DNA from: Lysobacter sp. A03
Lineage (GTDB): Bacteria > Pseudomonadota > Gammaproteobacteria > Xanthomonadales > Xanthomonadaceae
NCBI RefSeq assembly: GCF_000855665.1
Contig: NZ_JXSS01000045.1
Span: forward strand, 1 to 64,000
Direction: 5' to 3'
DNA: 64,000 nucleotides
Shown: positions 54,296 to 63,272 of the stretch, one piece after another
Layout: each line of letters starts with the position of its first letter
How positions within the stretch are numbered: position 1 is the stretch's first letter
Notes under the pieces: model-generated
What the model was told of the DNA's origin: nothing
What the model saw: only the letters and a program-made list of their open reading frames with translations
Database searches by the model: none
Position numbers and translations under genes: made by a program

Positions 54296-57200
54296 TCAGG
54301 CGTGGCCGCCGACTTCCGGCGTCTTCGCCGCCAGGGCGTCCAGTTCCTGCGACACCGCATGCGGCGAGCGGGTGAACGGCGCAAGCACGACATAGAACGC
54401 CGGCACCACGAACAGCGACAGCAGCGTGGACAGCGACACGCCAAACATGATCACCACGCCGATGGTCGCCCGGCTGGCCGAGCCGGGACCTCCGGCCAGC
54501 ACCAGCGGCAACGCGCCGACAGCCGTGGCGATGGAGGTCATCAGGATCGGGCGCAGGCGCACGCCGGCCGACTCGATGATCGCCTCGGTGATGGTGCGTC
54601 CCGAGTCCCGCAACTGGTTGGCGAACTCGACGATCAGGATGCCGTTCTTCGCCGCCAGCCCGACCAGCATGACAATGCCGATCTGGCTGAACAGGTTGAG
54701 CGTGCCGCCCGTCACCGCCAAACCGACCAGCGCACCCAGAACCGCAAGTGGCACGGTCAGCATGATCACGAAGGGATGGATGAAGCTCTCGAATTGCGCG
54801 GCCAACACTAGGAACACCACCAGCAGCGCCAGCGCGAAGGTCAGCAGCACTGCGCCGCCCGCCTTCTGGTACTCCCGCGACTCGCCCTTCCACGCAACCT
54901 GCGCATAGTCCGGCAGCGTCGTGGCGACGGTTTCGTTGAGGAATTCCAGCGCTTCGCCCATCGTGTAGCCCGGCGCCAGACCCGCAGTAATGGTGATCGC
55001 ACGCATGCGGTCGAAGCGGTTGAGGCTGCCCGCCTCGGCCAGTTCCGACAGGGTGACCAGATTCGACAACGGCACCAGCACGCCGTCCTTGCCGCGCACC
55101 TCGATCGCTGACAGGTCAGCCGGAGAGGCGCGCCCATCGCGACCCGCCTGGACCAGCACGTCGTACTCCTCGCCGTCCTGGACGAAGGTGGTCACCCGGC
55201 GGCTGCCCATCATCGTCTCCAGCGCATGGCCGATGTCCGACACGCTGACGCCCAGGTCGGACGCACGCTTGCGGTCGATCTCCACGCGCATCTGCGGGCG
55301 GGTTTCCTTGTAGTCCGAGTCCACCGAGAACAGGCCCGGATTGGCCTCCATCTTCTCCATGACGATGTCGCGCCATTGCGCGATTTCCGCGTATTCCGGA
55401 CCGCCCAGGACGAGCTGGATCGGCTGGCCACGGCTGCCGACTAGGCCGCCACCGACGCGCGGCTGTGCCTGCACACCGGTCAACTGGCCCAGATCCGCCC
55501 GCAGCGAATCGGCCACCTCGGCGGTGCTCATGTCGCGCTGGTCCCAGTCCTGCAGGAACACGATGATGTTGGCCGTATGCATCTCCTCGGTCGCACCCCA
55601 GCCACCCGGCGCGCGGCTGTTGTAGCGGCGGATCGCCTTGTCCTCACCGGTGTGGGCGGCGACCACCGCCTCGACCTGGGCCAGTTGGCCGACGGTGTAG
55701 TCAAAGCCCGCACCTTCGGGGCCGACGATGGACACGAAGAACGAACCGCGGTCCTCCGCCGGCGCCAGCTCGGACGGCACCAGCTTGATCAGGCCATAGC
55801 TCAGGGCGAGCGCGCCAAGCATCAACCCGGCCACCAGCCACCGTTTGCCGACATGCCGCCCCAACCAGCTCTGGTAGGCGCCACTGAGGCGGGTGAGCTG
55901 GCGGTTGCTCCAGCGGTGGATCGGATTGGAACGCTCGTCGGTGCGCGCTCGCACGAGCTTGGACGACATCATCGGGGTCAGGGTCAGGGCGACGAACGCC
56001 GACAGCGCCACCGCCCCGGCCAGCGCCACCGACAGCTCGCGGAACAGGCGACCGGTATTGCCTTCCATGAAGCCCACCGGCAGGAACACGGCGACCAGTA
56101 CGGTCGTGGTCGCGATCACCGCGAACGCCACCTGCTTGGTTCCGCGCACCGCCGCCACCAGCGGCGGCTCGCCGAGGTCGGCGCGACGCTGGATGTTCTC
56201 CAGCACCACGATCGCGTCGTCCACCACCAGCCCGATCGACAGCACCAGCGCCAACAGGGTCAGCAGGTTGATCGAGTAACCGAACAGGTACAGGGGAATG
56301 AAGGCTGCGATCAGGCACACCGGCACCGTCACGGCCGGGATCAGCGCCGCGCGGAAGCTGCCCAGAAACAGCCAGATCACCAGCAGCACCAGCGCCATCG
56401 CCTCCAGCAGCGTGTGGTAGACGCGTCGGATCGACTCGTCGATGAACACCGTCGAGTCGTAGGCCACAAAGATGTCGGTGCCTTCGGGCAGGGTCTTCTG
56501 GATCTCGATGGCCTCCGCGCGCGCGGCGCGGGTCACGTCCAGCGCGTTCGCCGTCGAGGTCTTGACCACGCCCAGGCCCACGTTGGGCTGGCCGTTGCTC
56601 TTGTAGTAGGCCCGGCGCTCGGCGGACGCCAATTCAACCTGCGCAACGTCACCAATGCGCACCACGTAGCCGTCACTGCCCTCGCGGATCGGAATCTCGG
56701 CGAAGTCGGAGGGCTTTTCGTACTGTCGCGCCACGCGCAGGGTGAAATCGCGGGTTTCCGACTCGATTCGACCAGCCGGCAGCTCGACGTTCTCGGCCCG
56801 CAGCGCCGCCTCGATGTCGGTGGCGGTGATGCCGCGCGCTGCCATCGCCGAGCTGTCCAGCCAGATCCGCATGGCATAGCGCTGACGGCCACCGATCTGC
56901 ACCTGGGAGACGCCGTCCAGGCTCGACAGCCGGTCGACGATGTAGCGCTCCGCGTAATCCGACAGCTGCAACGCGTCCATCGTCGTGGAGCTCATGTTGA
57001 GCCAGATCAGCGTGTCCGAATCGCTGTCGGCCTTGCGCACCTGGGGCGCGTCGGCCTCATCGGGCAGACGGCTGGCGACACTGCTGATCGCGTCGCGCAC
57101 GTCGTTGGCGGCAGCCTCGATGTCGCGCTCCAGGGTGAACTCCAGGGTGACCGAGGAGCGACCGTTGACACTGCGCGACTGGATCGTCTCCACGCCCTCG

Positions 57201-57421
57201 ATGCCCGACAGCGCATCCTCCAGAGCCTGGGTGATACGCGTCTCAACCACCGCTGCCGAGGCGCCCGGGTAGTTCACGTTGACCGAGACGATCGGCGGAT
57301 CGATCGCCGGCAGCTCGCGCAGGGTGAGGCGCGAGAACGTCATCACCCCGATCACCATCAACAGCAGGCTCATCACGGTGGCGAACACCGGACGGCGGAT
57401 GGCCAGATCGGAAATGCTCAT
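54296..57421 (-). CDS. RND efflux permease, HAE1-type
   Basis: This 1041-residue AcrB-type proton antiporter starts MSISDLAIRRPVFATVM, with the usual single helix followed by a large periplasmic pore domain, 11 further helices and a second periplasmic domain. The proton-relay helix has GLVVDDAIVVLENI with the adjacent acidic pair, and GFMEGNTGRLFRELSV is present. It uses proton flow to expel hydrophobic or amphiphilic compounds through an outer-membrane channel. The adaptor gene overlaps it by four bases (ATGA). No TolC-type gene is in the window. Confidence 0.95.
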   Translation of the reverse strand: MSISDLAIRRPVFATVMSLLLMVIGVMTFSRLTLRELPAIDPPIVSVNVNYPGASAAVVETRITQALEDALSGIEGVETIQSRSVNGRSSVTLEFTLERDIEAAANDVRDAISSVASRLPDEADAPQVRKADSDSDTLIWLNMSSTTMDALQLSDYAERYIVDRLSSLDGVSQVQIGGRQRYAMRIWLDSSAMAARGITATDIEAALRAENVELPAGRIESETRDFTLRVARQYEKPSDFAEIPIREGSDGYVVRIGDVAQVELASAERRAYYKSNGQPNVGLGVVKTSTANALDVTRAARAEAIEIQKTLPEGTDIFVAYDSTVFIDESIRRVYHTLLEAMALVLLVIWLFLGSFRAALIPAVTVPVCLIAAFIPLYLFGYSINLLTLLALVLSIGLVVDDAIVVLENIQRRADLGEPPLVAAVRGTKQVAFAVIATTTVLVAVFLPVGFMEGNTGRLFRELSVALAGAVALSAFVALTLTPMMSSKLVRARTDERSNPIHRWSNRQLTRLSGAYQSWLGRHVGKRWLVAGLMLGALALSYGLIKLVPSELAPAEDRGSFFVSIVGPEGAGFDYTVGQLAQVEAVVAAHTGEDKAIRRYNSRAPGGWGATEEMHTANIIVFLQDWDQRDMSTAEVADSLRADLGQLTGVQAQPRVGGGLVGSRGQPIQLVLGGPEYAEIAQWRDIVMEKMEANPGLFSVDSDYKETRPQMRVEIDRKRASDLGVSVSDIGHALETMMGSRRVTTFVQDGEEYDVLVQAGRDGRASPADLSAIEVRGKDGVLVPLSNLVTLSELAEAGSLNRFDRMRAITITAGLAPGYTMGEALEFLNETVATTLPDYAQVAWKGESREYQKAGGAVLLTFALALLVVFLVLAAQFESFIHPFVIMLTVPLAVLGALVGLAVTGGTLNLFSQIGIVMLVGLAAKNGILIVEFANQLRDSGRTITEAIIESAGVRLRPILMTSIATAVGALPLVLAGGPGSASRATIGVVIMFGVSLSTLLSLFVVPAFYVVLAPFTRSPHAVSQELDALAAKTPEVGGHA

Positions 57422-58587
57422 TCGCCGCCCACCACCGGAGCGGAGCCGTTGCGGTCACCACCGACGGGGCCGATGGCGGAGCCTTGGATTTCGGGCTCTC
57501 CCGGCGCTTCCTCAAGGATTGGCGTGTTGTCGGCCGGTGCCGGCACTTCGCCGGTTGCCGTCACCTCGACCTTGGCGCCGACGCGCAGCTTGCCGGTGCC
57601 GTCGACCACCACCTCATCGCCCGGCTCAAGGCCGCTGACGACCTCCGCCATGCCCTGGCGGCGGTTGCCGACCAGCACGTCGACGCGCTCGACGGTGCTG
57701 TCGTCGCGCACGCGATAGACAAAAGACGTGTTGCCAAGCTGGACAATGGCGATCTCTGGAACCAGCAGCGCCTGGCGCTGCGGACGTACCAGGGTCACCT
57801 GCATCAGCATGCCTGGACGCAGCTTGCGGCTGTCATTGGGGAACTCGCCGCGGACCGTGACCGCGCGGGTGGATGCATCGACCCTCGAGTCCACCAGCTG
57901 AACCACACCATCGAACGTCTCGCCCGGCCAGGAGGCGCTCGTCGCGTGCAGGACCTGCCCGGCCTCCAGGTGCGCCAGGGCCGGCTCGGGCACGGGGAAG
58001 TCGACGTAGACCCGCTGGGTATCGTCCAAGGTGGCAATCGCGGTGCCGGGGGTAACGAGCGCGCCGGGACTGACCTGGCGCAAGCCGAGCACGCCGGCAA
58101 ACGGCGCCCGGATCTGGCGGTCCGACAACTGGGCGCGGATCTGGTCCACCCGCGCTACGGCGGCGTCGCGCACTGCGCGCTGGGTCTCCAACGTGGCGCG
58201 GGCCACCAGTTGCTGCTCGCCCAGTTGGGCCATCCGGCGGTACATCTGGTCCGCCTCGGCGGCGGTGGCTTGCGCCTCCGCAAGTGCGGACTGCTGCTGG
58301 TTGCCGCTGAGGGTGACCAGCGGTGTGCCGGCCTGGACCACATCGCCGCTGTCAAAGTGCACGTCACGGACGGTTTCGCTGACCTTGGCGGTGATCGTCA
58401 CCGACTCGCGCGCCTTCACCGTCCCCAGCGCCTGCACGGTGTCGTTCCATTCCTGCAAGCGCACCGTCTGCGTGGTCACCGGGACGGCGGAGGCGGGTTG
58501 AGGTTGCGCCGCCTCCTTCTCACACGCTGTCAGCGCCAGCGCAAACAAAAGAGCGCAGATCACGTGGGGTCCAATGGAAATTCGCAT
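57418..58587 (-). CDS. RND efflux periplasmic adaptor lipoprotein
   Basis: Start ATG 58587 (MRISIGPHV) gives 389 residues with a lipobox ALTAC (Cys22). It is the membrane-fusion protein of the pump. An N-terminal beta segment carries the lipoyl half (ITAKVSETVRDVHFDSGDVV), then a helical hairpin (about 100-160), the second lipoyl half (IRAPFAGVLGLRQVSPG) and a beta-barrel region (RPGMLMQVTLVR). It links the permease to an outer-membrane channel. It is translated first, its stop overlapping the permease start. Confidence 0.94.
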   Translation of the reverse strand: MRISIGPHVICALLFALALTACEKEAAQPQPASAVPVTTQTVRLQEWNDTVQALGTVKARESVTITAKVSETVRDVHFDSGDVVQAGTPLVTLSGNQQQSALAEAQATAAEADQMYRRMAQLGEQQLVARATLETQRAVRDAAVARVDQIRAQLSDRQIRAPFAGVLGLRQVSPGALVTPGTAIATLDDTQRVYVDFPVPEPALAHLEAGQVLHATSASWPGETFDGVVQLVDSRVDASTRAVTVRGEFPNDSRKLRPGMLMQVTLVRPQRQALLVPEIAIVQLGNTSFVYRVRDDSTVERVDVLVGNRRQGMAEVVSGLEPGDEVVVDGTGKLRVGAKVEVTATGEVPAPADNTPILEEAPGEPEIQGSAIGPVGGDRNGSAPVVGGE

Positions 58588-58844
58588 GCTGTCTCGGTGG
58601 GGGTTCAAACGGGTGATGTAAACGCAGACGGGGGGACGGCCGCGTGCAGGTTGACCGGCAAGTCTAGTGGGGGTTGGCAACGCGCGCGTGGGCCATTGGT
58701 TGACTCGACGCCAGCCAAGCAGCCGAACAGGCAAAGCAGTGCAATTCAGTGTTTCAGCTGTTCACAGGCTATTGCCGGGGATCTGGCGCATCCTAGTGGC
58801 TTATTCGAACTGGACGCGGGCGCAGAACCGCGAAGGCAAGGCCG

Positions 58845-59804
58845 ATGATCCATGACAGCATCCTCGACACCATCGGCCGCACGCCGATCGTACGCCTGCA
58901 CCGGCTGGCGCCGGCCGGCATCGAACTCTACGCCAAGATCGAGTCATTCAATCCGGGCGGCTCGGTCAAGGATCGACTGGCCCTGGCGATCATCCTCGAT
59001 GCCGAGAAGCGCGGTGTGCTGAAACCCGGAGATACGGTGGTGGAGGCGACTTCGGGCAATACCGGCGTTGCCCTGGCGATGGTCTGCGCGGCGCGCGGCT
59101 ACAAGTTTGTCGCGGTGATGACCGAGACGTTCTCGGTGGAGCGACGCAAGCTGATGCGCGCCTACGGCGCCAAGGTCATCCTGACGCCTGCCGCCGAGCG
59201 CTGTACCGGCATGGTGCGCAAAGCCGCGGAATTGGCGAGGGAGCGCGGCTGGTTCCTCGCCGACCAGTTCGCCAACCCCGCCAACCCTGCCTACCACCGC
59301 CAGACCACCGCCGCCGAGATCCTGCAGGACGTCGCTGGGCGTCGGCTGGACAGCTTTGTCAGCGGCTGGGGTACCGGTGGCACGCTGACCGGTGTCGTCG
59401 AGGTGCTCAAGGGCCCCCGCCCCGAGGTCCGCATCGTCGCCTGCGAGCCGGCCGGTGCCTCGATGCTGGCCGGTGACCCGTGGCAGTCGCACAAGATCCA
59501 GGGATGGACACCGGACTTCCTGCCTGAGGTACTGAACCAGGACATCGCCGACGAGATCGTACCGGTGGACGACGTGGTGGCCCGCGATACTGCGCGCCGT
59601 CTCGCGCAGGAAGAAGGCGTGTTCGTCGGTATCTCCGCCGGGGCCACACTGGCCGCTGCGCTGGAGGTCGCGCGAAAGGCGGACGAAGGCTCGGTGATCC
59701 TCGCGATGCTGCCCGACACCGGTGAGCGCTACCTGAGCACCTTCCTGATGGAAGACATCAACGAAGGCTCCGATGACGAGTGGCTGGCGGCCGGCCTGCC
59801 GTGA
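58845..59804 (+). CDS. cysK: Cysteine synthase A (O-acetylserine sulfhydrylase)
   Basis: CysK makes cysteine from O-acetylserine and sulfide with PLP. The 319-residue sequence shows FNPGGSVKDR with the PLP Lys, the substrate loop TSGNTGVALA, the phosphate-binding GWGTGGTLTG and EGVFVGISAGA. It could be CysM on sequence alone, but GTGGTLTG and length favour the CysK group. It is a single gene with a terminator shared with the opposite aldolase gene. Confidence 0.93.
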   Translation: MIHDSILDTIGRTPIVRLHRLAPAGIELYAKIESFNPGGSVKDRLALAIILDAEKRGVLKPGDTVVEATSGNTGVALAMVCAARGYKFVAVMTETFSVERRKLMRAYGAKVILTPAAERCTGMVRKAAELARERGWFLADQFANPANPAYHRQTTAAEILQDVAGRRLDSFVSGWGTGGTLTGVVEVLKGPRPEVRIVACEPAGASMLAGDPWQSHKIQGWTPDFLPEVLNQDIADEIVPVDDVVARDTARRLAQEEGVFVGISAGATLAAALEVARKADEGSVILAMLPDTGERYLSTFLMEDINEGSDDEWLAAGLP

Positions 59805-59841
59805 GCCTGCACCCTTCCTGATCGCCATCGGTGGTGATCGA

Positions 59842-59877
59842 AAACAACAACGCCGGCAAATGCCGGCGTTGTTGTTT
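59842..59877. terminator. Bidirectional terminator between cysK and the aldolase
   Basis: AACAACGCCGGCA and TGCCGGCGTTGTT form a 13-bp perfect stem with a tiny AA loop, with A-rich and T-rich flanks on both sides. It can end both convergent transcripts. Confidence 0.85.
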
Positions 59878-59921
59878 CAGCAGCAGCGACCCTCGGCCGC
59901 CGGGTGCTGGACTGCGTCAGA

Positions 59922-60926
59922 TCAGGCTTTCCACTCACCCAGCGCAGCCAGGCCATTGGCGCGGGCGCGCTCGAACACCATCTCCTGCGCCTTGCTGATG
60001 TTGCCGGTGATGTCCTTGGCCCAGATCGCCAGCGCGGCGGACTGCATGGCGCGACCGTAGGAGAACGACAGCGGCCACGGGTTGGGACCGGCGAGGTTCA
60101 TCGCGTTGAGGTGCGCGGTGGCGTCGTGGTCGGACTGGCCACCGGACAGGAACACGATGCCCGGCAGGGTCGCCGGCACGGTGGACTTCAGGCAGCGCAG
60201 GGTCTCGGCGGCTACTTCCTCGACCGAAGCGGTATCGCTGCAGGTCGAACCCGGCAGGACCATCGAGGCCTTCAGGATCGTGCCTTCCAGCATCACGTTG
60301 TGCTCGTACAGCGAGCCGAACAGCGAGCGCAGGGTGACTTCAGTGACGTCGTAGCAGGTGTCGATGTCGTGGTTGCCGTCCATGATGACTTCCGGCTCCA
60401 CCATCGGCACCAGGCCCTGCTCCTGGCAAAGCGCGGCGTAACGCGCCAGCGCGTGGGAGTTGGCTTCGATGCAGGTGCCCGACGGAATGTCGTCGCTGAT
60501 GTTGATCACCGCGCGCCACTTGGCGAAGCGGGCACCCAGCTTGTAGTACTCCTCAAGGCGGGCGCGCAGGCCGTCCAGCCCTTCGGTCACCACCTCGCCC
60601 GGGAAACCGGCCAGGGCGTGGGTGCCCTTGTCGACCTTGATGCCAGGGATGATGCCGTTGTCCATCATCACCTTGGCGAACGGCACACCGTCCCTGGTGG
60701 ACTGGCGCAGGGTCTCATCGAACAGGATCGCGCCGGAGATGTGCTGGCCCAGGTTAGGCGTGGTCAGCAGCATCTCGCGGTAGGCGCGGCGGTTCTCTTC
60801 GGTGCACTCGACACCGACGCCGTCAAAACGCTTCTGGATGGTGCCGGTGGACTCGTCAATCGCGATGATGCCCTTGCCCGGGGCGACCATTGCCTGGGCG
60901 ATGTCGGCAAGCTGTTCGATGCTCAT
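59922..60926 (-). CDS. Class I fructose-bisphosphate aldolase
   Basis: This aldolase cleaves fructose-1,6-bisphosphate to DHAP and glyceraldehyde-3-phosphate through a lysine Schiff base. Start ATG 60926 (MSIEQLADIAQ) gives 334 residues. Features include GKGIIAIDES, GVGVECTEENRRAYREML, VPMVEPEVIMDG and the Schiff-base Lys in LEGTILKASMV, all of the animal-type class I family. It is the last gene of the pgk-HAD-pyk-aldolase run and precedes a strong terminator. Confidence 0.95.
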   Translation of the reverse strand: MSIEQLADIAQAMVAPGKGIIAIDESTGTIQKRFDGVGVECTEENRRAYREMLLTTPNLGQHISGAILFDETLRQSTRDGVPFAKVMMDNGIIPGIKVDKGTHALAGFPGEVVTEGLDGLRARLEEYYKLGARFAKWRAVINISDDIPSGTCIEANSHALARYAALCQEQGLVPMVEPEVIMDGNHDIDTCYDVTEVTLRSLFGSLYEHNVMLEGTILKASMVLPGSTCSDTASVEEVAAETLRCLKSTVPATLPGIVFLSGGQSDHDATAHLNAMNLAGPNPWPLSFSYGRAMQSAALAIWAKDITGNISKAQEMVFERARANGLAALGEWKA

Positions 60927-61017
60927 GGAATTCCTGCAGGAAGTGGCGGGGTTAGCCCGATAGTATAGGCCACCTCTCCCTGCAAAGGCCATTGTGAAAC
61001 AGTGGCTTAGCGCTCCC

Positions 61018-62490
61018 CTACAACTCACCCAGGCCCTCGGAACTGCCGGCATCGCCCACCAGCACCAGACGCAAGGTATTGGTCGCGCCGCGGTGTTCCA
61101 TGTGGTCGCCGCTGGTGAAGATGACCCGCTCGCCGACGGCCAACTGGTCGGCGTCGTAAAGCATGCGCACGCCGTTGCGTACCGCATCGCGGGTATCCAT
61201 GCCGCGACTGTCGAAATCCAGCGGGATCACGCCGCGCATCATGGCCATCTTGCGGCGGGTGCCCGGATGCCGCGACAGGCCGAAAATCGGCACCGGCGAA
61301 CGGAACCGGGACAAGAAGCCCGCGGTGCCGCCGGACTCGGTGATCGCGACAATCGCGCGCACATCGATGTGCTCGGAGACGAACATCGCCGCCATCGCGA
61401 TGGCCTGGTCGGCGCGCTGCAGGTTGCGCGGCGCGGCTTCAAAGTCGGTGTCATGGTCGAACTGGCGCTCGGCGCCCAGGCAGATCCGTGCCAGCGCCTC
61501 AACCGCACGCACTGGATAGCGGCCCGCGGCGGACTCGGCCGAAAGCATCACCGCATCGGTGCCATCGATGACCGCGTTGGCGACGTCCAGCACCTCGGCC
61601 CGGGTCGGGATCGGGCTCTCCACCATCGACTGCAGCATCTGGGTGGCGGTAATCACCACGCGGTGCCGGGCCAGCGATTCGCGGATGATCTTCTTCTGCA
61701 GGCCTGGCAGCTCGGCGTCGCCGATCTCCACCCCGAGATCGCCACGTGCCACCATCACCACGTCACTGGCATCGATGATGTCGCCCAGGTTCTCGATCGC
61801 CTCGGCGCGCTCGATCTTGGCCACCAGATAGGCGTCGCTGCCGGCGGCGCGGGCCAGGCGGCGCGCCTGGTGCATGTCCTCGGCGGTGCGGCAGAACGAG
61901 ACCGCGATAAAGTCCGCGTCCATCTGCGCGGCGATCCCGATCAGCTCCGCGTCATGCTCGGTGAGCGCGCCCAGTGACAGTCCCCCGCCCTGCTTGTTCA
62001 GCCCCTTGCGGTCCGACAGCTCGCCGTCGTTGAGCACCTGGGTGGCGATGCGCTGGCCATCCACCGCGGTCACGCGCAGCTGCATCATGCCGTCATCCAG
62101 CAGCAATACATCGCCGGGAGCGACATCGCCAGGAAGGCCCAGGTAGCTGACGCCGACCTCGCGGTTGGTTCCGGGCGCGGCGTCTTCACGGGCGATCAGG
62201 TCGAAACGCTCGCCAGCCGTCAGTACGACCTTGCCATTCTCGAAGTGACCGATGCGGATTTTGGGACCGGGAAGGTCGACCAGGATTCCGACTTCCCGTC
62301 CCAGGCGCTGCCCGGCGGCCCGCACCGCTTCGGCGCGTGAGCGGTGGGAATCAGGGTCGCCGTGGGAGAAGTTCAGCCGCACCACGTCCACGCCCGCGGC
62401 GATGAGCGCATCCAGCACTCCCGGCGCGTCGGTGGCGGGGCCGAGGGTGGCGAGGATCTTGGTACGTCGCAGCAGCGCGGCCATGGACAT
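61018..62490 (-). CDS. pyk: Pyruvate kinase
   Basis: Pyk makes ATP and pyruvate from PEP and ADP, the last step of glycolysis. Start ATG 62490 has AGGGA 5 bases upstream and gives 490 residues; ATG 62484 two codons later is an alternative. Visible motifs: RLNFSHGD, LPGPKIRIG, the substrate Lys in LVAKIERAEA, MVARGDLGVEIG and TATQMLQSM. The C-terminal allosteric domain is present (RAIVAITESGGTA). It sits between a HAD phosphatase gene and the aldolase gene. Confidence 0.96.
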   Translation of the reverse strand: MSMAALLRRTKILATLGPATDAPGVLDALIAAGVDVVRLNFSHGDPDSHRSRAEAVRAAGQRLGREVGILVDLPGPKIRIGHFENGKVVLTAGERFDLIAREDAAPGTNREVGVSYLGLPGDVAPGDVLLLDDGMMQLRVTAVDGQRIATQVLNDGELSDRKGLNKQGGGLSLGALTEHDAELIGIAAQMDADFIAVSFCRTAEDMHQARRLARAAGSDAYLVAKIERAEAIENLGDIIDASDVVMVARGDLGVEIGDAELPGLQKKIIRESLARHRVVITATQMLQSMVESPIPTRAEVLDVANAVIDGTDAVMLSAESAAGRYPVRAVEALARICLGAERQFDHDTDFEAAPRNLQRADQAIAMAAMFVSEHIDVRAIVAITESGGTAGFLSRFRSPVPIFGLSRHPGTRRKMAMMRGVIPLDFDSRGMDTRDAVRNGVRMLYDADQLAVGERVIFTSGDHMEHRGATNTLRLVLVGDAGSSEGLGEL

Positions 62491-62586
62491 CGAATCCCTG
62501 CGGGTCAAGCCGTGGACGCTAGCACGATTGGAATACGGCATTTCACCGGCTGCGGGGCCGGCCGAATCGCACCATCGAGCTGTGAC

Positions 62587-63264
62587 TCATCCCGCAAGCA
62601 GCGCGGGAATATCGGCCGGCATGTGGGCCAGGTGCTCGGCCCCGGCAGCGCGCAGTTCCGCCTCGCCGCCGAAGCCCCACAGAACGCCGATGTTGCGCAT
62701 GCCATGGTGGCGGGCGCCTCCGATGTCCATGTGCCGGTCGCCGATCATCCAGCACTGGCCCGGTGCGAGCTCAAGGCGCCTCAGTGCCTCGGCGATCAGG
62801 TCCGGCTTGTCGCTGATGCGCCCATCCACGGTCGCGCCGATGACGTCGTCGAATAGGTGGCCGAACGGCAGGTGATCGACGATCTTGCGCGCGTGGGGCT
62901 CGTTCTTCGCGGTAACCACGGCCAGTTGATGGCCGGCGGCGTGCAGATTCGTGATTACCCCGTCAATGCCGGAATAGATCTCGTGTTCCGCCCAGCCGTC
63001 ACTTTCGAAGCGCACCCGATAGTGCTCGACCGCTCGTTCCACTTGAGCCGGGTCGCGCAGCAGCGGAGTGAAACTGGTCCGCAGGGACGGGCCGATCCAC
63101 CGCCGCAGCTCGGCTTGCGGCGGCACCGGCACCGCCATCTGCGTCAGCGCGTGGGCGACGCAGCGGGTGATGCCAACGGCGGAGTCGATCAGGGTGCCGT
63201 CCATGTCGAGGAACAGCGTGGGCTTGGCTCCGGTGTCGCCCGGCATGTGGCTGACGTGCGGCAC
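62587..63264 (-). CDS. HAD-superfamily hydrolase, phosphoglycolate-phosphatase-like
   Basis: This 225-residue HAD phosphatase has motif I (LFLDMDGTLIDSA, with the nucleophile Asp and acid-base Asp), a helical C1 cap, motif II Thr in AVVTAKN, motif III Lys in ISDKPDLI and motif IV GDRHMDIGGA. This fits the Gph/phosphonatase group. Its position directly after pgk and before pyk suggests a role in removing a phosphorylated side product of glycolysis, but this is inference. Start is GTG 63264, or ATG 63246; neither has a strong ribosome site. Confidence 0.85.
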   Translation of the reverse strand: MPHVSHMPGDTGAKPTLFLDMDGTLIDSAVGITRCVAHALTQMAVPVPPQAELRRWIGPSLRTSFTPLLRDPAQVERAVEHYRVRFESDGWAEHEIYSGIDGVITNLHAAGHQLAVVTAKNEPHARKIVDHLPFGHLFDDVIGATVDGRISDKPDLIAEALRRLELAPGQCWMIGDRHMDIGGARHHGMRNIGVLWGFGGEAELRAAGAEHLAHMPADIPALLAG

Positions 63265-63272
63265 GGGAGTGC

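Noticed and set aside
55577-57718. Long plus-strand open frame opposite the RND permease
   Set aside because: Antisense shadow; His/Arg/Gln-rich product without any motif.
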